Counted from the first letter of the stretch, positions 43,635-56,019 are shown. The stretch is DNA of 64,000 bases from Zingiber officinale (GCF_018446385.1 NC_055996.1:48034365-48098364); one strand, 5' to 3'. Made by a program: numbers and translations. The notes: generated by a model not told the origin, from the letters alone.

Positions 43635-46600
43635 ATGAAGACGAGGGCGAAGAAAGTGAAGACCACCGCCGACGCTGAGACCGCCATGAAGTCCAAAAGG
43701 GAGCCCTCCAAGAAGTCGAAATCAAAGCCGAAACCTTCCTCCTCCGCAAAGCACCAACACCGCCACAAGCCGAAGAAACCCCCCACAGCATTCTTCTTCT
43801 TTCTGTACGCCTTGTTCAACTCTATCCCCCTTTGTTTTTAACTGCCGCCTATCGAATCTCGGCCATTGGGTTTCTTCATGTTTTTTATGTTGGGGCATCT
43901 GTTTCTTGCATAGTTTGATTGTTGCAGTTGGATCGTTGTCTGCAACGCCGTGTTAGATTAGTGATTTATTTTTTTGCATCTGTATTAGCACTTCAGCAAA
44001 ATAAATAAATAAATAAATAAGGTTCTTTTTTCCTTTTAGGTTCCTTCTTGTCTTTAGCTAGAGTTGTTGAGTGCATCTTGGGGCTTAATTCTTTTGTTCT
44101 TAGTGTTGAGGAGATTGGCTGCGTGTAAAGGTTTCGGATTGTTCTCTCCGTTTATATTTTGTGTTTGTTATGTTTGTCTATCGTAATAGGCGCTGGGCTT
44201 CTATTTTTGTCCTTTGTTTTACCTTTTTTTTATATAAAGAATTTTTTTTTGATATTTTGGGATTATTTGAGTCCAATTAGCACTTTTACCTATGTTGTTG
44301 AATGTGGAGCCACATTAGTCTTCACGGGTAAGAGGGTGGCAGATTTACTATAATGAGGCAGGATCAATTCCTAGTGGTCGTATGCCCTTGGGACAAAAAC
44401 TCCTCTCATCCCCTAACCAGGTTACAACTTAAAAGTTGGGCTTAGATACCATGGCTGTATCAATCGTTCAATGTATACATCTTTGTAGGATATGACCTTT
44501 ATATCTAGTTATGGTCCTGGATAGTAAGGACGTTTTCTGGTTTTGTATTGTTATTATAATACAGGTTCAAGAATCTGATTATCTGCCATATTATCATGAC
44601 CTAGATATGCTGCTACAATGGTTGCTAGTCTGGTGTTGTTAAAATACAGTTTTATTTTAGTTACAATATACGAGTTCCTAACCTTCCAGGTGTCATCGAG
44701 TAGGGTAATGTAGTTGCTGAAATTACCCTTTTTCTACTCTGTCTTATTTTTGCTTTGTAATGATTGGGTGTGAGGGCAGGCAATGTGGTCAGAAAACGAG
44801 CTATGGCATCTTGACGCTTTGTATCTTGTATTGCATCAGTTACAATGTTATTTCAAAAATCTACTCCGATTTGCAATTGTGGACTAGAACTTTTACTTTT
44901 GTTTGAATTACAATGTTATTTCAAAATCTACTCCAATTTGCAATTGTGTACTAGAACTTTTACTTTTGTTTGAATTTGACTGTTCATTGTTTCCAGTTCA
45001 CATGTATTGATTTGTTTGCCATGTTAGATAGAATACCAAGGCCAATAATCCTTTGCATGCCAGTCAAAAATAGTGTTTTATTACTTACAACCTCATTTCA
45101 GAGAATAAGGCTAATGGCCTTTTTCTAAAGCAACATTAAATAGATCTTGATGAAATTTGATCTTGAATTTACCAAAGTCGCTCATTAATGTTGAAGTTTA
45201 GTTTGTATCCAACTCTCCTAATTCTCATGGGAATTGTTGTATTTCAGTTTCTTCACAGCACTGAATAGTCCTTGCCCTCCCTACCCCTTACCCTACTTGG
45301 TCAACCATCATGTAGAATTTGTTCCAGCAGCAGTCATGGTCTGATCAATTGGTCTTGGCAATGAGCATTGTTCCACGTTGAGATGTAGGTTAAACCACTT
45401 TTTCAAATAGTCTGAAGAAACTAGAGGTTGAGTTCAGACTTAAGTTATATCATTACTGGTGTAGTAGTCCAATTTAATTTTTAAGATGAGTTTGGAGCAT
45501 AGAGAAAAGTGCTCTTCATGCTCACATAATTAAAAAAAATCAATTATAATTAATTTTATAATGTACAAGAAATTGTATGTATAAGTGGATATGTTATTTT
45601 GTTGTGTTTGTTTGTTGTTTTGGTACTAAGTTCCTTTTACACTTACAAATCTTATGTTGTTTATCTATATATTTTATCTTGCGTAACTTACAGTAATCAC
45701 CGCTTCAGGATTTCAATATTGTGTCGTATACTCCTGAAAATTTCAGAATTGCATTTAGTATGCATGGATGCATTTGTAAGCTGATAGCTTGTACCACTTT
45801 ATCATTATTTTATGACTTTTTTTTACCCACTTTGCTTAATTTAGTTGAGTCCCTCTAATCCATTTGAACCTATCTTTACTCAGTTGTGGAAGGAGGTGAT
45901 ACTTTTCATCTTATTTGATGCAATAACATACTTGGAGTTGAATCAAATAGTGTCCTCCATATCAAGCTCCTTCGCCTCCAACAACCCTCATCTCCTTCTA
46001 GCTCGCTTGACCTCAACGACTTGTGGTGCTCTCTCTGTCATTCACATCATTGCACGGTGAAGGATGTTGAAATCAGGATTTTTGTGGACTGAGAACAAAG
46101 CACTATGCTGGTGCACCCCTTCACTAGCCCAACTCCTTAAACTCACAGTGCACCCAATCATTGTGCCATCCTAGAGGTCGTCATATGGAACTGGAAGTGA
46201 GTGCTCAGACTCAAATCAGTAGTCAATGAGGGCATCAACCATGTTCATTGATGCATTGTGGGCATTGACATAGTTGTAGTATGGAGGATCACATGGTGTT
46301 TGGGGCTGGGTATTGACCTTGAAAGTATTGTCTAACAGAGGGTTTGGAGGCATGTCGATGTGGACGCCCTTGGAGGTGATGCCTATGGAGGGTGGAGGCT
46401 AGTGGGTATATATGATGCAAAGGAATCACTTGGTGCAATTTCTCTTTAAGATGCTAGGTGAAAATGTAATTTGTTCTTGGTCGAGCATTCTTCAAATGGA
46501 TCGAAGGATTTCAACCATGGCAAGTTGATTTGGATGAAAATATTATAAAATAAGGACACCTGGTATTAGTTATCTTCTGAGTGTACCACTCAGGTGTCAT

Positions 46601-49117
46601 GCGTAATTTTGGAACTCTTAAGAGTATTGAGCATGATAGTAGTTTCATGTGGTGTACCTTTTATTGAACATAATATAAGAGAATGACTTCAAGACTGCTT
46701 AGCTTGGTTGACTTGTCCAATTATCACTTCTAGCTAACACCTCACATAATGCAACTTGGTGCCTCATAATTTTCGGACTTGGTCAATGCTGCCAAAATTA
46801 TATTCTGCTTATAGGGAAAGGATTCTGTATGAATAGATACGGTTCAACAACCCCATGTACCAAAGTCCATGGAGATTCCACAAGTGGAAGAAAATTGAAG
46901 AAGCTGTGATCTCCTTATAAGTTAGATCATATTTTGGTATTTGGGTTTGTTGCAAGATAGTATCATATTGGATAGAGATTTCTATGTTTTTCCATCCCAA
47001 ATTCTTCTATTTTTCCTAGAAGAGATTTTTGAAAGAAAAAAGTGTTTTTATTTTATGCAAGTATTGATAAGTTAGATCATATTTTGGTATTTGTTTGGTT
47101 TTTCCACTCCCAAATGATGTTTTTCCTTGAAGAGATTTTTGAAAGAAAAAAGTGTATTTATTTTATGCAAGTATTGAGGTGCCCTTTTTTTTGAAGGGAA
47201 GATTTTCGAAAGACCTACCAGCAAGAAAACCCAACTGTCAAAGCAATGCGGGATGTATGGCTTTTAGATTTTTTTTTTTTTTTTCTGTTAGAAAGAATAT
47301 ATCTAGCATGATGTCTTTTTCCACAGATTGGCAAGGCATGTGGGGAGAAATGGAAAACAATGTCATTTGAGGTTCGACCTTGCATCTTTTTATACACCAA
47401 TGCAATGCATATGATTTAGTTTTGTTTGGTAGAAGAAAAATGCTATAATATATATAGGCATGGTTTAAAATCTCAAGTTGTATTTGAGTTTCAATTTATG
47501 ACTGAAACTATACGATTTTGATACAATATTCTGCACGTTGATATGATTTCAATATTTTTTAAATATTAATATATAAATTAAAAATAAAAAATTTAACCTA
47601 AATATTAAAAAATAATAAATCAAAATATATTTTTTAAAAAAGAAAAAAAATATAAAATCATTGCGTCTCTATATGGTAAATAAATAATTTATTATATATT
47701 TTTGAAATTAAAATAAATAAATAGAATATATATTAAATTAATGAGATAATTTTATTAGGTTTGATTTATCCTATTTATAGCTAGGAGTTAATTGAAATTA
47801 TTAACCTAAGCAGTCCTTAAAAAAATAGTCTTTTATTACTTCAATCTCTATATATCTAGGATCCTTGTTTAGGAAGTGTCTGCTAGTTGATGCCTGGCTA
47901 ATCATTGTCACTGGAAATGACTATTTCATAGAATAGAATGACTTATTTTCTAGGCAGCTTGAACTTGGAGATGATTTATGATTGATTTGGTTCAACCCCA
48001 AAACATCATACATCGGTTTGCTAAAAATCTGACTGCATTATCAGCAGTCCTTAAACTAAGTTCGGACAGCGCCCAATTTTATTTTTATATAGTTTAACAT
48101 CCCTTCCTGTCTAAGGTGGATTAGCACATGCCCCAGAGAAAAGAAACCTAAATCAGTACCATTATGAAGGGTTTGTCAACTGATCTAAAATTTCAAAAAC
48201 TAGAGTGAAATGGGCTACATTATATTTATGATTTATCAAGGTATGGCTATGGCTCCTTAAATATGCTATTGTATCTGATCAAACAAACTTAGGCTAGAAA
48301 TAACAAAGGTAAGACGACATGCTTTCTTAATCAAGTTATAAGTTCTTGTGGCTGAACATGACATTTTCTTAACCTGCATAGACATCTGTTCACGTCCTTT
48401 AGAAATTAGAACGATTTGTTTACTTAGTTAATTAACTATTTTTCTTTACCGGTCAGTTGCTCAAGATTAACTTTTTCTTATTATTTTTATGTCAGGGATG
48501 CTTTGATAACCTAAGCTTATCTAAATGTTCACGTATTGTGTATGATGCATATAAAGTTTGCTTAGAAATTTGGCATAGCATGTTTTCTATATCCAAGTCT
48601 GTGGGAACTACATAGATTCCGTCAGTGATACTGGTCAATTAGGCACAGGACCCTCCCAAGACACTGTGGAAGGGAATACTAATGTAAATTCACCATTGTA
48701 TAGTTAGAAGATACTTCATGGAAGTAATTTCTGCTAATATTTGCACATGGATTTCTGTGGTTTCATTGTTAATAAAAAGCATGCAATATGTGAAATCAAA
48801 GAATATTGTATTTACGGTGGGGCATAAGTTTGTTTTGTTTTTGGTAGGAGAAATGAAGCAACTATATCAAACCCACAGTGTACTTCATTAATAGCGCTTG
48901 TGCCTTGTTTCTTAGGAAAAGGTTTCTTACTATGACAAAGCTACTGAAAAGAGAGCTGAATTTGAAAAGGACATCGCTGCATATATCAAGAGAGAGGTTC
49001 GTCATCATTTATCTCCAGTCTTTTAAAAAATTGCATGGCCTTAATACTCTTTTTTTTTTTTGTTAAATTTTGCAGGAAAGTGGAGAGTTCTCTGATGAAT
49101 CTGATGACTTTGAGTAA
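43635..49117 (+). CDS. HMG-box protein, HMGB14-like, five exons, 131 aa
   Basis: Exons are 43,635-43,804, 47,197-47,254, 47,327-47,371, 48,916-48,996 and 49,076-49,117 (TAA). All introns have GT/AG ends and the phase is kept. The first exon gives a Lys-rich basic tail then KKPPTAFFFFL. Exons 2-4 complete one HMG box (EDFRKTYQQENPTVKAMRD, IGKACGEKWKTMSFE, EKVSYYDKATEKRAEFEKD). The last exon gives a short acidic tail (SDESDDFE). HMG-box proteins bend nuclear DNA and assist chromatin and transcription. The single box, N-terminal basic stretch and size recall Arabidopsis HMGB14; that assignment is from memory. The frame is undamaged, so this is probably a live host gene. Intron 1 is 3.4 kb and contains foreign debris. 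Confidence 0.9.
43990..44022 (+). repeat. AAAT microsatellite in intron 1 of the HMG-box gene
   Basis: AAATAAATAAATAAATAAAT tetranucleotide run at about 43,999-44,021. Confidence 0.8.
44840..44975 (+). repeat. 68-bp tandem duplication in intron 1
   Basis: Two copies of a unit starting ACAATGTTATTTCAAAA and ending TTTACTTTTGTTTGAATT lie side by side with a few differences. No function suspected. Confidence 0.85.
45841..46430 (-). pseudogene. Decayed unidentified reading frame inside intron 1
   Basis: One minus-strand frame reads as protein-like sequence for about 185 codons, e.g. DPPYYNYVNAHNASMN, SLRSWASEGVHQHSALFS, NPDFNILHRAMM and NSKYVIASNKMK, broken by five TGA and one TAG between 46,240 and 45,860. 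A chance frame would not keep this composition. I do not recognise the family; a transposon ORF or processed host gene copy are possible. Confidence 0.5.
46917..47178 (+). repeat. Tandem duplication ending 18 bp upstream of HMG-box exon 2
   Basis: A unit beginning ATAAGTTAGATCATATTTTG and ending TTTTATGCAAGTATTGA occurs twice (about 46,917-47,067 and 47,067-47,178); the second is about 40 bp shorter. The second copy adjoins the acceptor of exon 2, so it could supply branch-point sequence. Confidence 0.8.
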
Positions 49118-51880
49118 TTGGTAAGGATGTTGGATATGCATCTGCTGCTTGTAAATTATATTAGTTTATTTAGGATCAAAGATCACCTTTATTTTCTTTC
49201 ATTAGGACATCTTTAATGCAATGTCGTTATATCCATTATATATGGAACATAAGAACTTGTTATTTCTAAACTTTAAACAAAGTCAAACATTGGATCTAAA
49301 CAGAATATTGAAGTAGTGAAAATAATCCAATTAATTGGTCCTTGTCACCTGCGCCTGTTGTGGGGTCTGGCTCAGGCCATTTGCATGGCAACCAACCTGT
49401 ATATCAGGCATGTGCATCTATTGTTGTTCGTTGCCTCATCATGCATCTGCTGCCTGCTCTGTATTTTTAAATTACGTGTTCCGGTTTAATATAAAGATTA
49501 AGGATCATTTATCGTTGGTTCCAACAATGCTGTCCTGCCATGGACTGACCGTCACTCATAGTATTGTGTCATTAGAAGGTGATACGATTTAGTTGAATTA
49601 AAATGGCATACTTTATCATATGTTTAAATTGATGGTGTTGGAGGGTCTGATAAATTAAACATGAACTGTTGTTTTTCTTGCCGTGCAAGTTCATGACCCA
49701 AAATTGCACAAAACCTAAGTTGACAATAGCTTTCTTATCAAAGGCTATATAAAGCTTCTTTATTAATTTGCAGCTCACAATGTAGGAAAATAGATGTCAC
49801 ATTCTCCTCCATTTTAAAGTTTGACACCTCTATCAAAACACAAACTTCAATTCATACCTCGAAATCCATCCCTAATTGACTATATCATAACATGCCGATG
49901 ACTAATGGTGGCTACATCATAACATGCAGGTGACTCTTTCTTACTTTTTACCATGTCTTACAATGGTTTATCTCTGATGTCATTTATCATGACCTATTTA
50001 TATCATATAAATAACTTATTAAATTTAACCATTGATCTAAGATATTTAAGTCGAAACTAAAAGTAGTGAATTCATCTTACAAAACTTGTTTATTGACTCG
50101 TAACTTAAAGGCAATAGTTCAAAGCTCAAACAATCAAACTTTCATTGACCATCTAATTCACCTCAAACATTGAAATCGAACTGTTGGAGATTAAGAACCA
50201 GGGTGGTCGATGAAGCTATGACTATTTCGATATCTGAAAGCAATTTAAATTAGCCAGTAGTTCAAATTCTGGGCAGCATTCTGGTTAAAAATCGAGTTTG
50301 ATATGATTTAATCAAATTCAAATCTTTTGAATAGACAATTTAAGTTGGAATGATCTACCATTTTGTTTTGTCTAATTTTATAATTTAAAAAGTTGAGCAT
50401 TTTGATCTATTGTCTTGGATATTTTATGATATTTTGACTAAAATGAGAGAAATAAGCATGACCTAAGTTGAACTTGATGAACGGTACAAATAAGTCAAGT
50501 AAATTGAACAGTTTAATCAGTCAAATGAGTTTGTCAGGCTTAATTGAGTTGGAACAAACTATGGCATCTAAGAAGATAACCCCTCTCTGTTATTTATTTA
50601 TTTATTTTTTAGTTGGCAAGAAGATAACCTTTGATACGATAGTTAATAGTAAAGAGTTTTTAATCAATCCATTGACATTGTTTCAGAATGGAAGCCATAG
50701 ACCTCTGCCAACGTTATCATAATTCGAAGTTCTAACCTTTAAATATTAGACAATTCCCCTTTAAAGTAGGAATAATCAAATTAAACTGTACTTTATTGTA
50801 TAAATTTAAACTTCATGAAAAACTAACAAAAGGTTCTTTGAATAATTATATAAACTCCTTATAATCAATTGATTCACTAGAATACAATAATAATAATAAC
50901 CACCGAACCTTATTTCACTAAATAAAAATAAATTTAATTTATATTTAAATAAATTTTATTTTATTATTAATTATTTTAAATATTATTTTTATCAGAAGAC
51001 TAATTCAGATCAACAAATAATATTCCACCCATTAGGACATTTACGTTTTTGAATATAGTAAGGTAAAGATATTAAGAGTATATAGTACATATTGAATACT
51101 TATTTTAAAACATGAAAGTTGTAATCTTTGCAACAAACTTTTATCGACAATGCACTTACCCTAAAGCATTTTGTATATTTAGTCATCTAAAACATCTAGA
51201 TTTGTTTTCTCCATAAGATGCCTCTATCATTATCAAAGTCCTGCTCTTCAACGCCTTGTTAGAAATTACATCGTTTGGTGAACAGATGAAAGAAGAGGAC
51301 GCCTTGTTATCTAAAGCATCTTTCGAGCCTTATCCACTTTATGCTGAGTAGCATGAGTTCGCTGATGTTGGCAGAATTACTGGCATCTTCCTGCCCAAAG
51401 AACATGACAAAAGAAAAAGAATGGCTGATATTGAAAGATACGTGTGCCACCAAATCATCACAAGTGTTCGGGAACTTGAGTTTATCTTCCAGCTCAAAGA
51501 GTATGATTTTCAACGCAGAGCACACCAAGAAAGATGACAATCATACTGGCAAAAGCACCTACCAACAGTCAAAGACATCGGGATGGAACTGTGGAAAATA
51601 CTCTCCACAGTAAAAGAGATAACAAGGGACGTTGAAAACACGCCACCTTAAAGCAATGGTGGGCCCAAATTTCTAAAAAATCCAAAAGCATCGGAATATA
51701 ATCTCTTTTGTAAGAATACCAAATCTCTAGAGTGACATAAAGATGGACTGAGCCTCGGGGAGCCGTCCACCTTTCTACTAAATATAAATCTTCCTCATTA
51801 AGTATTCTAATTACTTTAAATATTACTATAAAATAGAATATGAAAAGAAAGAAAGGATAAGAAAGACGATGTGGCCCAAT
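49118..51880 (+). other. 3' flank of HMG-box gene and intergenic DNA
   Basis: No gene or element boundary could be supported. The first few hundred bases presumably hold the 3' UTR. The plus-strand open stretch 51,341-51,613 has no recognisable domain; it may belong to the upstream part of the viral relic, but I could not show it. Confidence 0.45.
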
Positions 51881-52076
51881 GAGCACCCGGTTCTCTTACC
51901 ATGTTGCCGATATAAGTCCTTAGCTAGGAAGTTGCAAGGCATCAAGTGCGACACACTAAAAGCCTTCCTTCTTCGAAACTCTATAAGTCCCTAAGATTTA
52001 ATCGAGTCTGTATAGTTCTTTGCTAATTCTATATACTTATCTCGGTTTGAAACTTAGAAGCATCACGCTTTTATTT

Positions 52077-52088
52077 TGGTATCAGAGC
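52077..52088 (+). other. Viral primer-binding site (tRNA-Met type)
   Basis: TGGTATCAGAGC, the position used as nucleotide 1 in badnavirus maps. No LTR end precedes it, so it belongs to the pararetrovirus and not to an LTR element. Confidence 0.85.
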
Positions 52089-52563
52089 TAATTTTATGGC
52101 TGAGTAGTAATCTTGCTCAGGGTACTTAAGCCTTAGATTGTGTGATAATAAAATACTTCCTTTCAAACTCTAAAAATGGATATCTTATTGAAAGTGTCTT
52201 ATGGGTTAATTTACTCATAGGACTTTTAAAAATATAACTGTAATAAGGTGACCCGAGCTGTTACTAGTAAATTGCAAAAGGCTGCAGTGCGCTTAAGACT
52301 GCAAGAAACAGCAGTAGCCTGTCGGATGAGCATGAAGCAAACTAGCACTCGCTAAGCTGTAAGCAGTTAAAAATATAGAAGTCCTTGTTTAAACAAACCC
52401 TAGGAGTGTTGAGACAGCTAAAAGATTGGCAAAGGGATAACTTGGATTCGCCCTAAGAAAGGCCCAGTTATAAGGCTTAGGTGGATAGTCAGAAGCTTAA
52501 GCTCGGTGAGACAGGTGGATAGCCAGAAGCCTACCTCACATAATTCTATAGATGTCATGACGT

Positions 52564-52960
52564 TGGGAAGAAGCTATACAAGAATGGTATACCAAGTCAC
52601 ATACTTCTAACCTTGAGTACCTTGACCTTGCTAAAACAAACCCAATCAACAAAGAATTAGCTCACAACCTTTCTATAATCTACGATAGAGTATGCTTATC
52701 AAGTAAAGTCCATATAAAGAATTTCAAGCAAATTACGGAAGCCTTATAAGAAACTCACCAGGAAAATCAACGATTAGTAAAAGTGTTAGAGGATTTAACA
52801 AGAGAAGTAGTTTGTAATAAACTTCTTAATAGAAAAACAGGTCAGAGAACTGGTATTAAAAATAGTGGAGCACCAAAAAATTATTGAGGATGATTTGAAG
52901 AAGAAACTTGAAAGAGTTGAACTTTTCCTTCATAAAGTAGAATCTTGGACCTCTTCATGA
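52564..52960 (+). pseudogene. Badnavirus-like ORF1 relic
   Basis: The readable part resembles the badnavirus ORF1 family (DUF1319-type; SNLEYLDLAKTNP, KELAHNLSIIYDR). The start codon region is out of frame, an in-frame TAA lies at 52,747-52,749, and the frame changes before the natural end at the ATGA overlap with ORF2 (52,957-52,960). ORF1 proteins are virion-associated; the product here cannot be made. Confidence 0.75.
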
Positions 52961-53353
52961 GCTACATCCATACCCAGGCTTCAAGTACTTATAAAGACGC
53001 TTTACAAGCCACTGAAAACATTGAAGCACCAGGCTTAGGGTTTTGTAAACCAGCTAACTATAGTGGTCGAGCAAGTAGTGCTATTACTTCCATTAAACAT
53101 GTCAATACTCAAATACAACTCTTAGTAACTATTCTTGAAAAACTTGATAATTTGGAGGATAGAATCAAGAAGCTAGAAGCTAGAAGCTAAAGCCCCCATA
53201 GAAACAAAATTTCCTGAGTCATTAATAGAAGAATTAACAGGAAAAATCAGCAATCTCAAGCTTGGAGAAGCCAAAATCCCTGAAAAGAAAGGCAAACTAC
53301 TGGTATTTAAAAACCCCTTCAAGATCTTGGAAGAAGAAAAATCTAAGAAATAA
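52957..53353 (+). pseudogene. Badnavirus-like ORF2 relic, frameshifted
   Basis: It starts at ATG 52,957 with SSTYKDALQATENIE and a coiled-coil-like LEKLDNLEDRIKKLEA. The frame stops at 53,188-53,190, beside a short tandem repeat of AGCTAGA, while a downstream frame (KLLVFKNPFKILEEEK) runs to TAA at 53,351-53,353, overlapping the ORF3 ATG. Badnavirus ORF2 proteins bind nucleic acid and associate with virions. Confidence 0.75.
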
Positions 53354-54503
53354 TGAGAAGAAGAACAACTGTACAAGATCCTCCTATAACCACTATTACA
53401 AGGACACATCCTGAAGCCACTCTGCTATTTGAAGATCATATACGAGGTTATAGAAGAAACCAAAGACGAAGATATGTTGCTCATCAAGCAATAAGGAGGG
53501 TCGCGCGAAGAATTAGTGGAGGATCCTACAATCAAACCTTGGAACAACAGATAGATCTCCAGGTACAACTTCGACTTTCTATGCAAGAAAGGGCAGCCAT
53601 AGTACCATCTGAAGTACTATATCACTCAAGACGAGATGACATACACCATAGAGTGTATGTACACAGGGCAAAAGAAGCAATTCTTGTTACAAATAATCAA
53701 ATTGATAGGGCCTTCATCCAACCTGAAAGCTTTGAACAACTACGAAGGAGTGGGATGCAGTTCATACATATGGGAATCATACAAGTTCGGGCACAAATAC
53801 TTCACAGAAGAGAAGAAGGCACTCTAGCCTTAGTCGTCTTCCGTGACAACATATGGCAAGGGGATCAAGCAATATTTGTCACAATGGAAGTAGACTTAAC
53901 AAACGACAGCCAACTAGTGTATGTAATCCCAAACACTATGCTAACAATTTCTGATTTTTATAGAAATATTAAAATCTCTGTGCTAACCCATGGGTACGAG
54001 AATTGGCAAAACGGGGAAGCAAATTTACTTATTACCCGAGGCATCGTTGGAAGATTGTCAAATACACTAAATGTAGGATTTGCCTACGAGATCCAGAATG
54101 TTGTGGATTATTTAGCAAGCCATGGAGTTCGGGCGTTACCAGGAAAAGCATACAACACAAGAGATGTATTGGGACAAAATTGGATGATACAACAAACAAC
54201 AGTACAAATCCCTATGCAACGAACGTCTGTTACCACCCGGAATCTTCTTGGTAGCCGTATTTCTATACATTTTGATAATTACAAAGCAGCTTCAAAGTCC
54301 GAGACATCCAGCTACAACAATAAGGACGAGGAAGTACAAAGTGATGAGGAAGAGATAAGGTCAGAACAAATATTAGTCCTTGTTGAACAACACCCTGTTT
54401 TAAAGGTGGAGCGACTAAACAAAGAAGCTATCCTTCCATACCGGCAAACTGAAGGTGCTGCAGGCTATGATCTATTCCTTGATAAAACTCAGCATGTTAA
54501 GGC
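53353..54503 (+). pseudogene. Badnavirus-like ORF3 polyprotein, 5' part only: movement protein and start of dUTPase-like domain
   Basis: An uninterrupted frame of about 383 codons starts at ATG 53,353. A basic N-terminus is followed by a 30K-type movement-protein region (about residues 110-310; VYVHRAKEAIL, QPESFEQLRRSGMQF, LTHGYENWQNGEANLLITRG, NVVDYLASHGVRALPG). An acidic linker follows (NKDEEVQSDEEE), then a segment with the dUTPase motif-1-like AAGYDLF near residue 372. An LTR interrupts it there. A complete badnavirus ORF3 is several times longer, so capsid and replication functions are missing. The absence of stops suggests integration was not very ancient, or chance. Confidence 0.85.
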
Positions 54504-55684
54504 TGTTGGGACCGAAATATAGCTAGAGGGGGGAGGGGAGGGGGGTGAATAGCTCGTCGCGATCGTCGTACTCATTGTTGCTCGCTTCTTGGGATGATGT
54601 GCAGTGGAAATACAAGAAACACAAACAACAACGCTAACTCTAGGGATTTACTTGGTATCCATCTCAAGAAGAGGTGACTAGTCCAAGGATCCACACACTC
54701 ACGCACCCTCCACTATAAAAACACTCCTTCTCGGTAACTACCGAAGGCGGAGAAGCCTTACAACCTCACAATACAACAATGAGAAAGAAAAAAGTAAAAT
54801 ACAAATGAATCTTACAAGATTACAATGAAAATCCTTGCTTCTTCTTCTTCTTGTTGCAACTCGCCTCTTGACTTGGATGAGCCTCCAAGAACCTTCAAGA
54901 ACTAGTGGTGAGGAAGAAAAGATCGCTGTAGAGAGCTGCTGTGATCGCCTGTGGAGAAGAATCGAAGAAGATTTTGAAGAAACGCTCGCCAACGGTTAAT
55001 ATCTATGCCAACGGTCAGATCCCAATCGATTGGATTGCTCCCAATCGATTGGGGAGGTTTTGGATCGATCGACCGATCGATCCAGAGCACCTCCGTGCTC
55101 TTAGAAAATGTTTGGATCGATCGGCCGATCGATCCAGGGCTTATCGCGCGAAATCACACCTCTCAATCGATCAACCGATCGATTGGAGGCTCCCAATCGA
55201 TCGGTTGATCGATTGGGAGACTTTCTGTTCGCGCGACACTTCTCCCCAATCGATCCACTAATCGATTGGGAGAAGGCTTGTCGCGGGGACTCGCCCAATC
55301 GATCAGCTGATCGATTGGGCATGAGCCAATCGATCAGCTGATCGATCCAGCTCATGATTTTTGCTCAAAACCAAGTCCAAAATCTCCTAAACCAATATCC
55401 GGTCAACCATGACCTGTAGGTACATCATGCCTAGCATTCGATCCCCCTTGACCTACTAGGACTCCCTCACCAAGTGTCCGGTCAATCCCTTTGACCCACT
55501 TGGACTTTTCTCCTCGTGCCAAGTGTCTGGTCAATCCCTTTGACCCACTTGGATTTATCTCCACCAGGTGTTCGATCAACCTTGATCCACCTGGATTTCT
55601 CGTGTCTGGCTTCACTCACCAGGACTTCCCTTCTGCCTAGCTTCACTCACCAGGACTTCTCTTCTGCCTAACTTCACTCACTAG
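54504..55684 (-). mobile_element. LTR (3' part), family related to the element at 8,495, inserted in the viral relic
   Basis: Begins TGTTGGGACC on plus, i.e. the 3' end of a minus-strand LTR. It shares with the 8,495 family the CTAGAGGGGG...GTGAATAGCTCGTCGCG end, the GGTAACTACCGAA motif, CGTTGGC near the TATA position, a cluster of GATCGATC palindromes (55,020-55,345) and ACTTGG/TGACC and CTTCACTCACCAGG arrays. Its 5' portion is cut off by the next insertion. It could be a solo or a truncated LTR. Confidence 0.75.
55020..55345 (-). promoter_or_regulatory. ATCGATCGGTTGATCGAT-type palindrome cluster
   Basis: Six or so units of CCAATCGATC...GATCGATTGG and TGGATCGATC...GATCGATCCA with changing 4-6 base centres. 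Same relative place in the LTR as the cluster at 9,530-9,785. Confidence 0.55.
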
Positions 55685-56019
55685 TGATAGGACCTTTACT
55701 ATTGGCTAGAGGGGGGGTGAATAGTCTTTCTTCGATTTTGCCTACAATCTTGTTAGCGGAAGCAAATAGAAATAAAGAAAACACAAGAAAACAAGAGAAC
55801 AATGCTAACTCCTTGGTTTACTTGGTCTCCACCTCCTTGAGGTGACTAATCCAAGGCACACACCCACACAATCAAGCTCCACTATAAACTTCTCCTTCTC
55901 GAATCACAATCGAAGGTGGAGAAACCCTTGCACAATTTCCTCTTCCTCTTTACAAAAATGGAGACTAGAATCAGGAGGAAGAGAGTGAATATCTGTAGAC
56001 TTGAAGATCACTTGATGAG
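55685..56019 (-). mobile_element. Second LTR end (fragment) inserted in the previous LTR
   Basis: It starts TGATAGGACC followed by GGCTAGAGGGGGGGTGAATAG, again the 3' end of a minus-strand copia LTR of this general type, with CTTGGTTTACTTGGTCTCC and a CGAATCACAATCG motif. It stops where the next LTR begins at 56,020. Confidence 0.6.

Larger units (their letters stand above)
51881..54503 (+). mobile_element. Endogenous badnavirus-like (Caulimoviridae) fragment
   Basis: In badnavirus order, the fragment shows a TATA-like stretch (CTCTATAAGTCC near 51,980), a tRNA-Met primer site (52,077-52,088), a leader of about 470 bases, remnants of ORF1 and ORF2 and the 5' third of ORF3. ORFs abut with ATGA and TAATG overlaps, as in badnaviruses. 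Coat protein, protease, reverse transcriptase and RNase H regions are absent because an LTR cuts the fragment at 54,503. ORF1 and ORF2 are broken, so no infectious unit is present in this window. The left boundary is uncertain (somewhere in 51,140-51,900). Confidence 0.85.

Noticed and set aside
51341..51613. Plus-strand 90-codon frame as a viral or host gene
   Set aside because: No matching domain, opposite strand also open, and no clear link to the badnavirus map.
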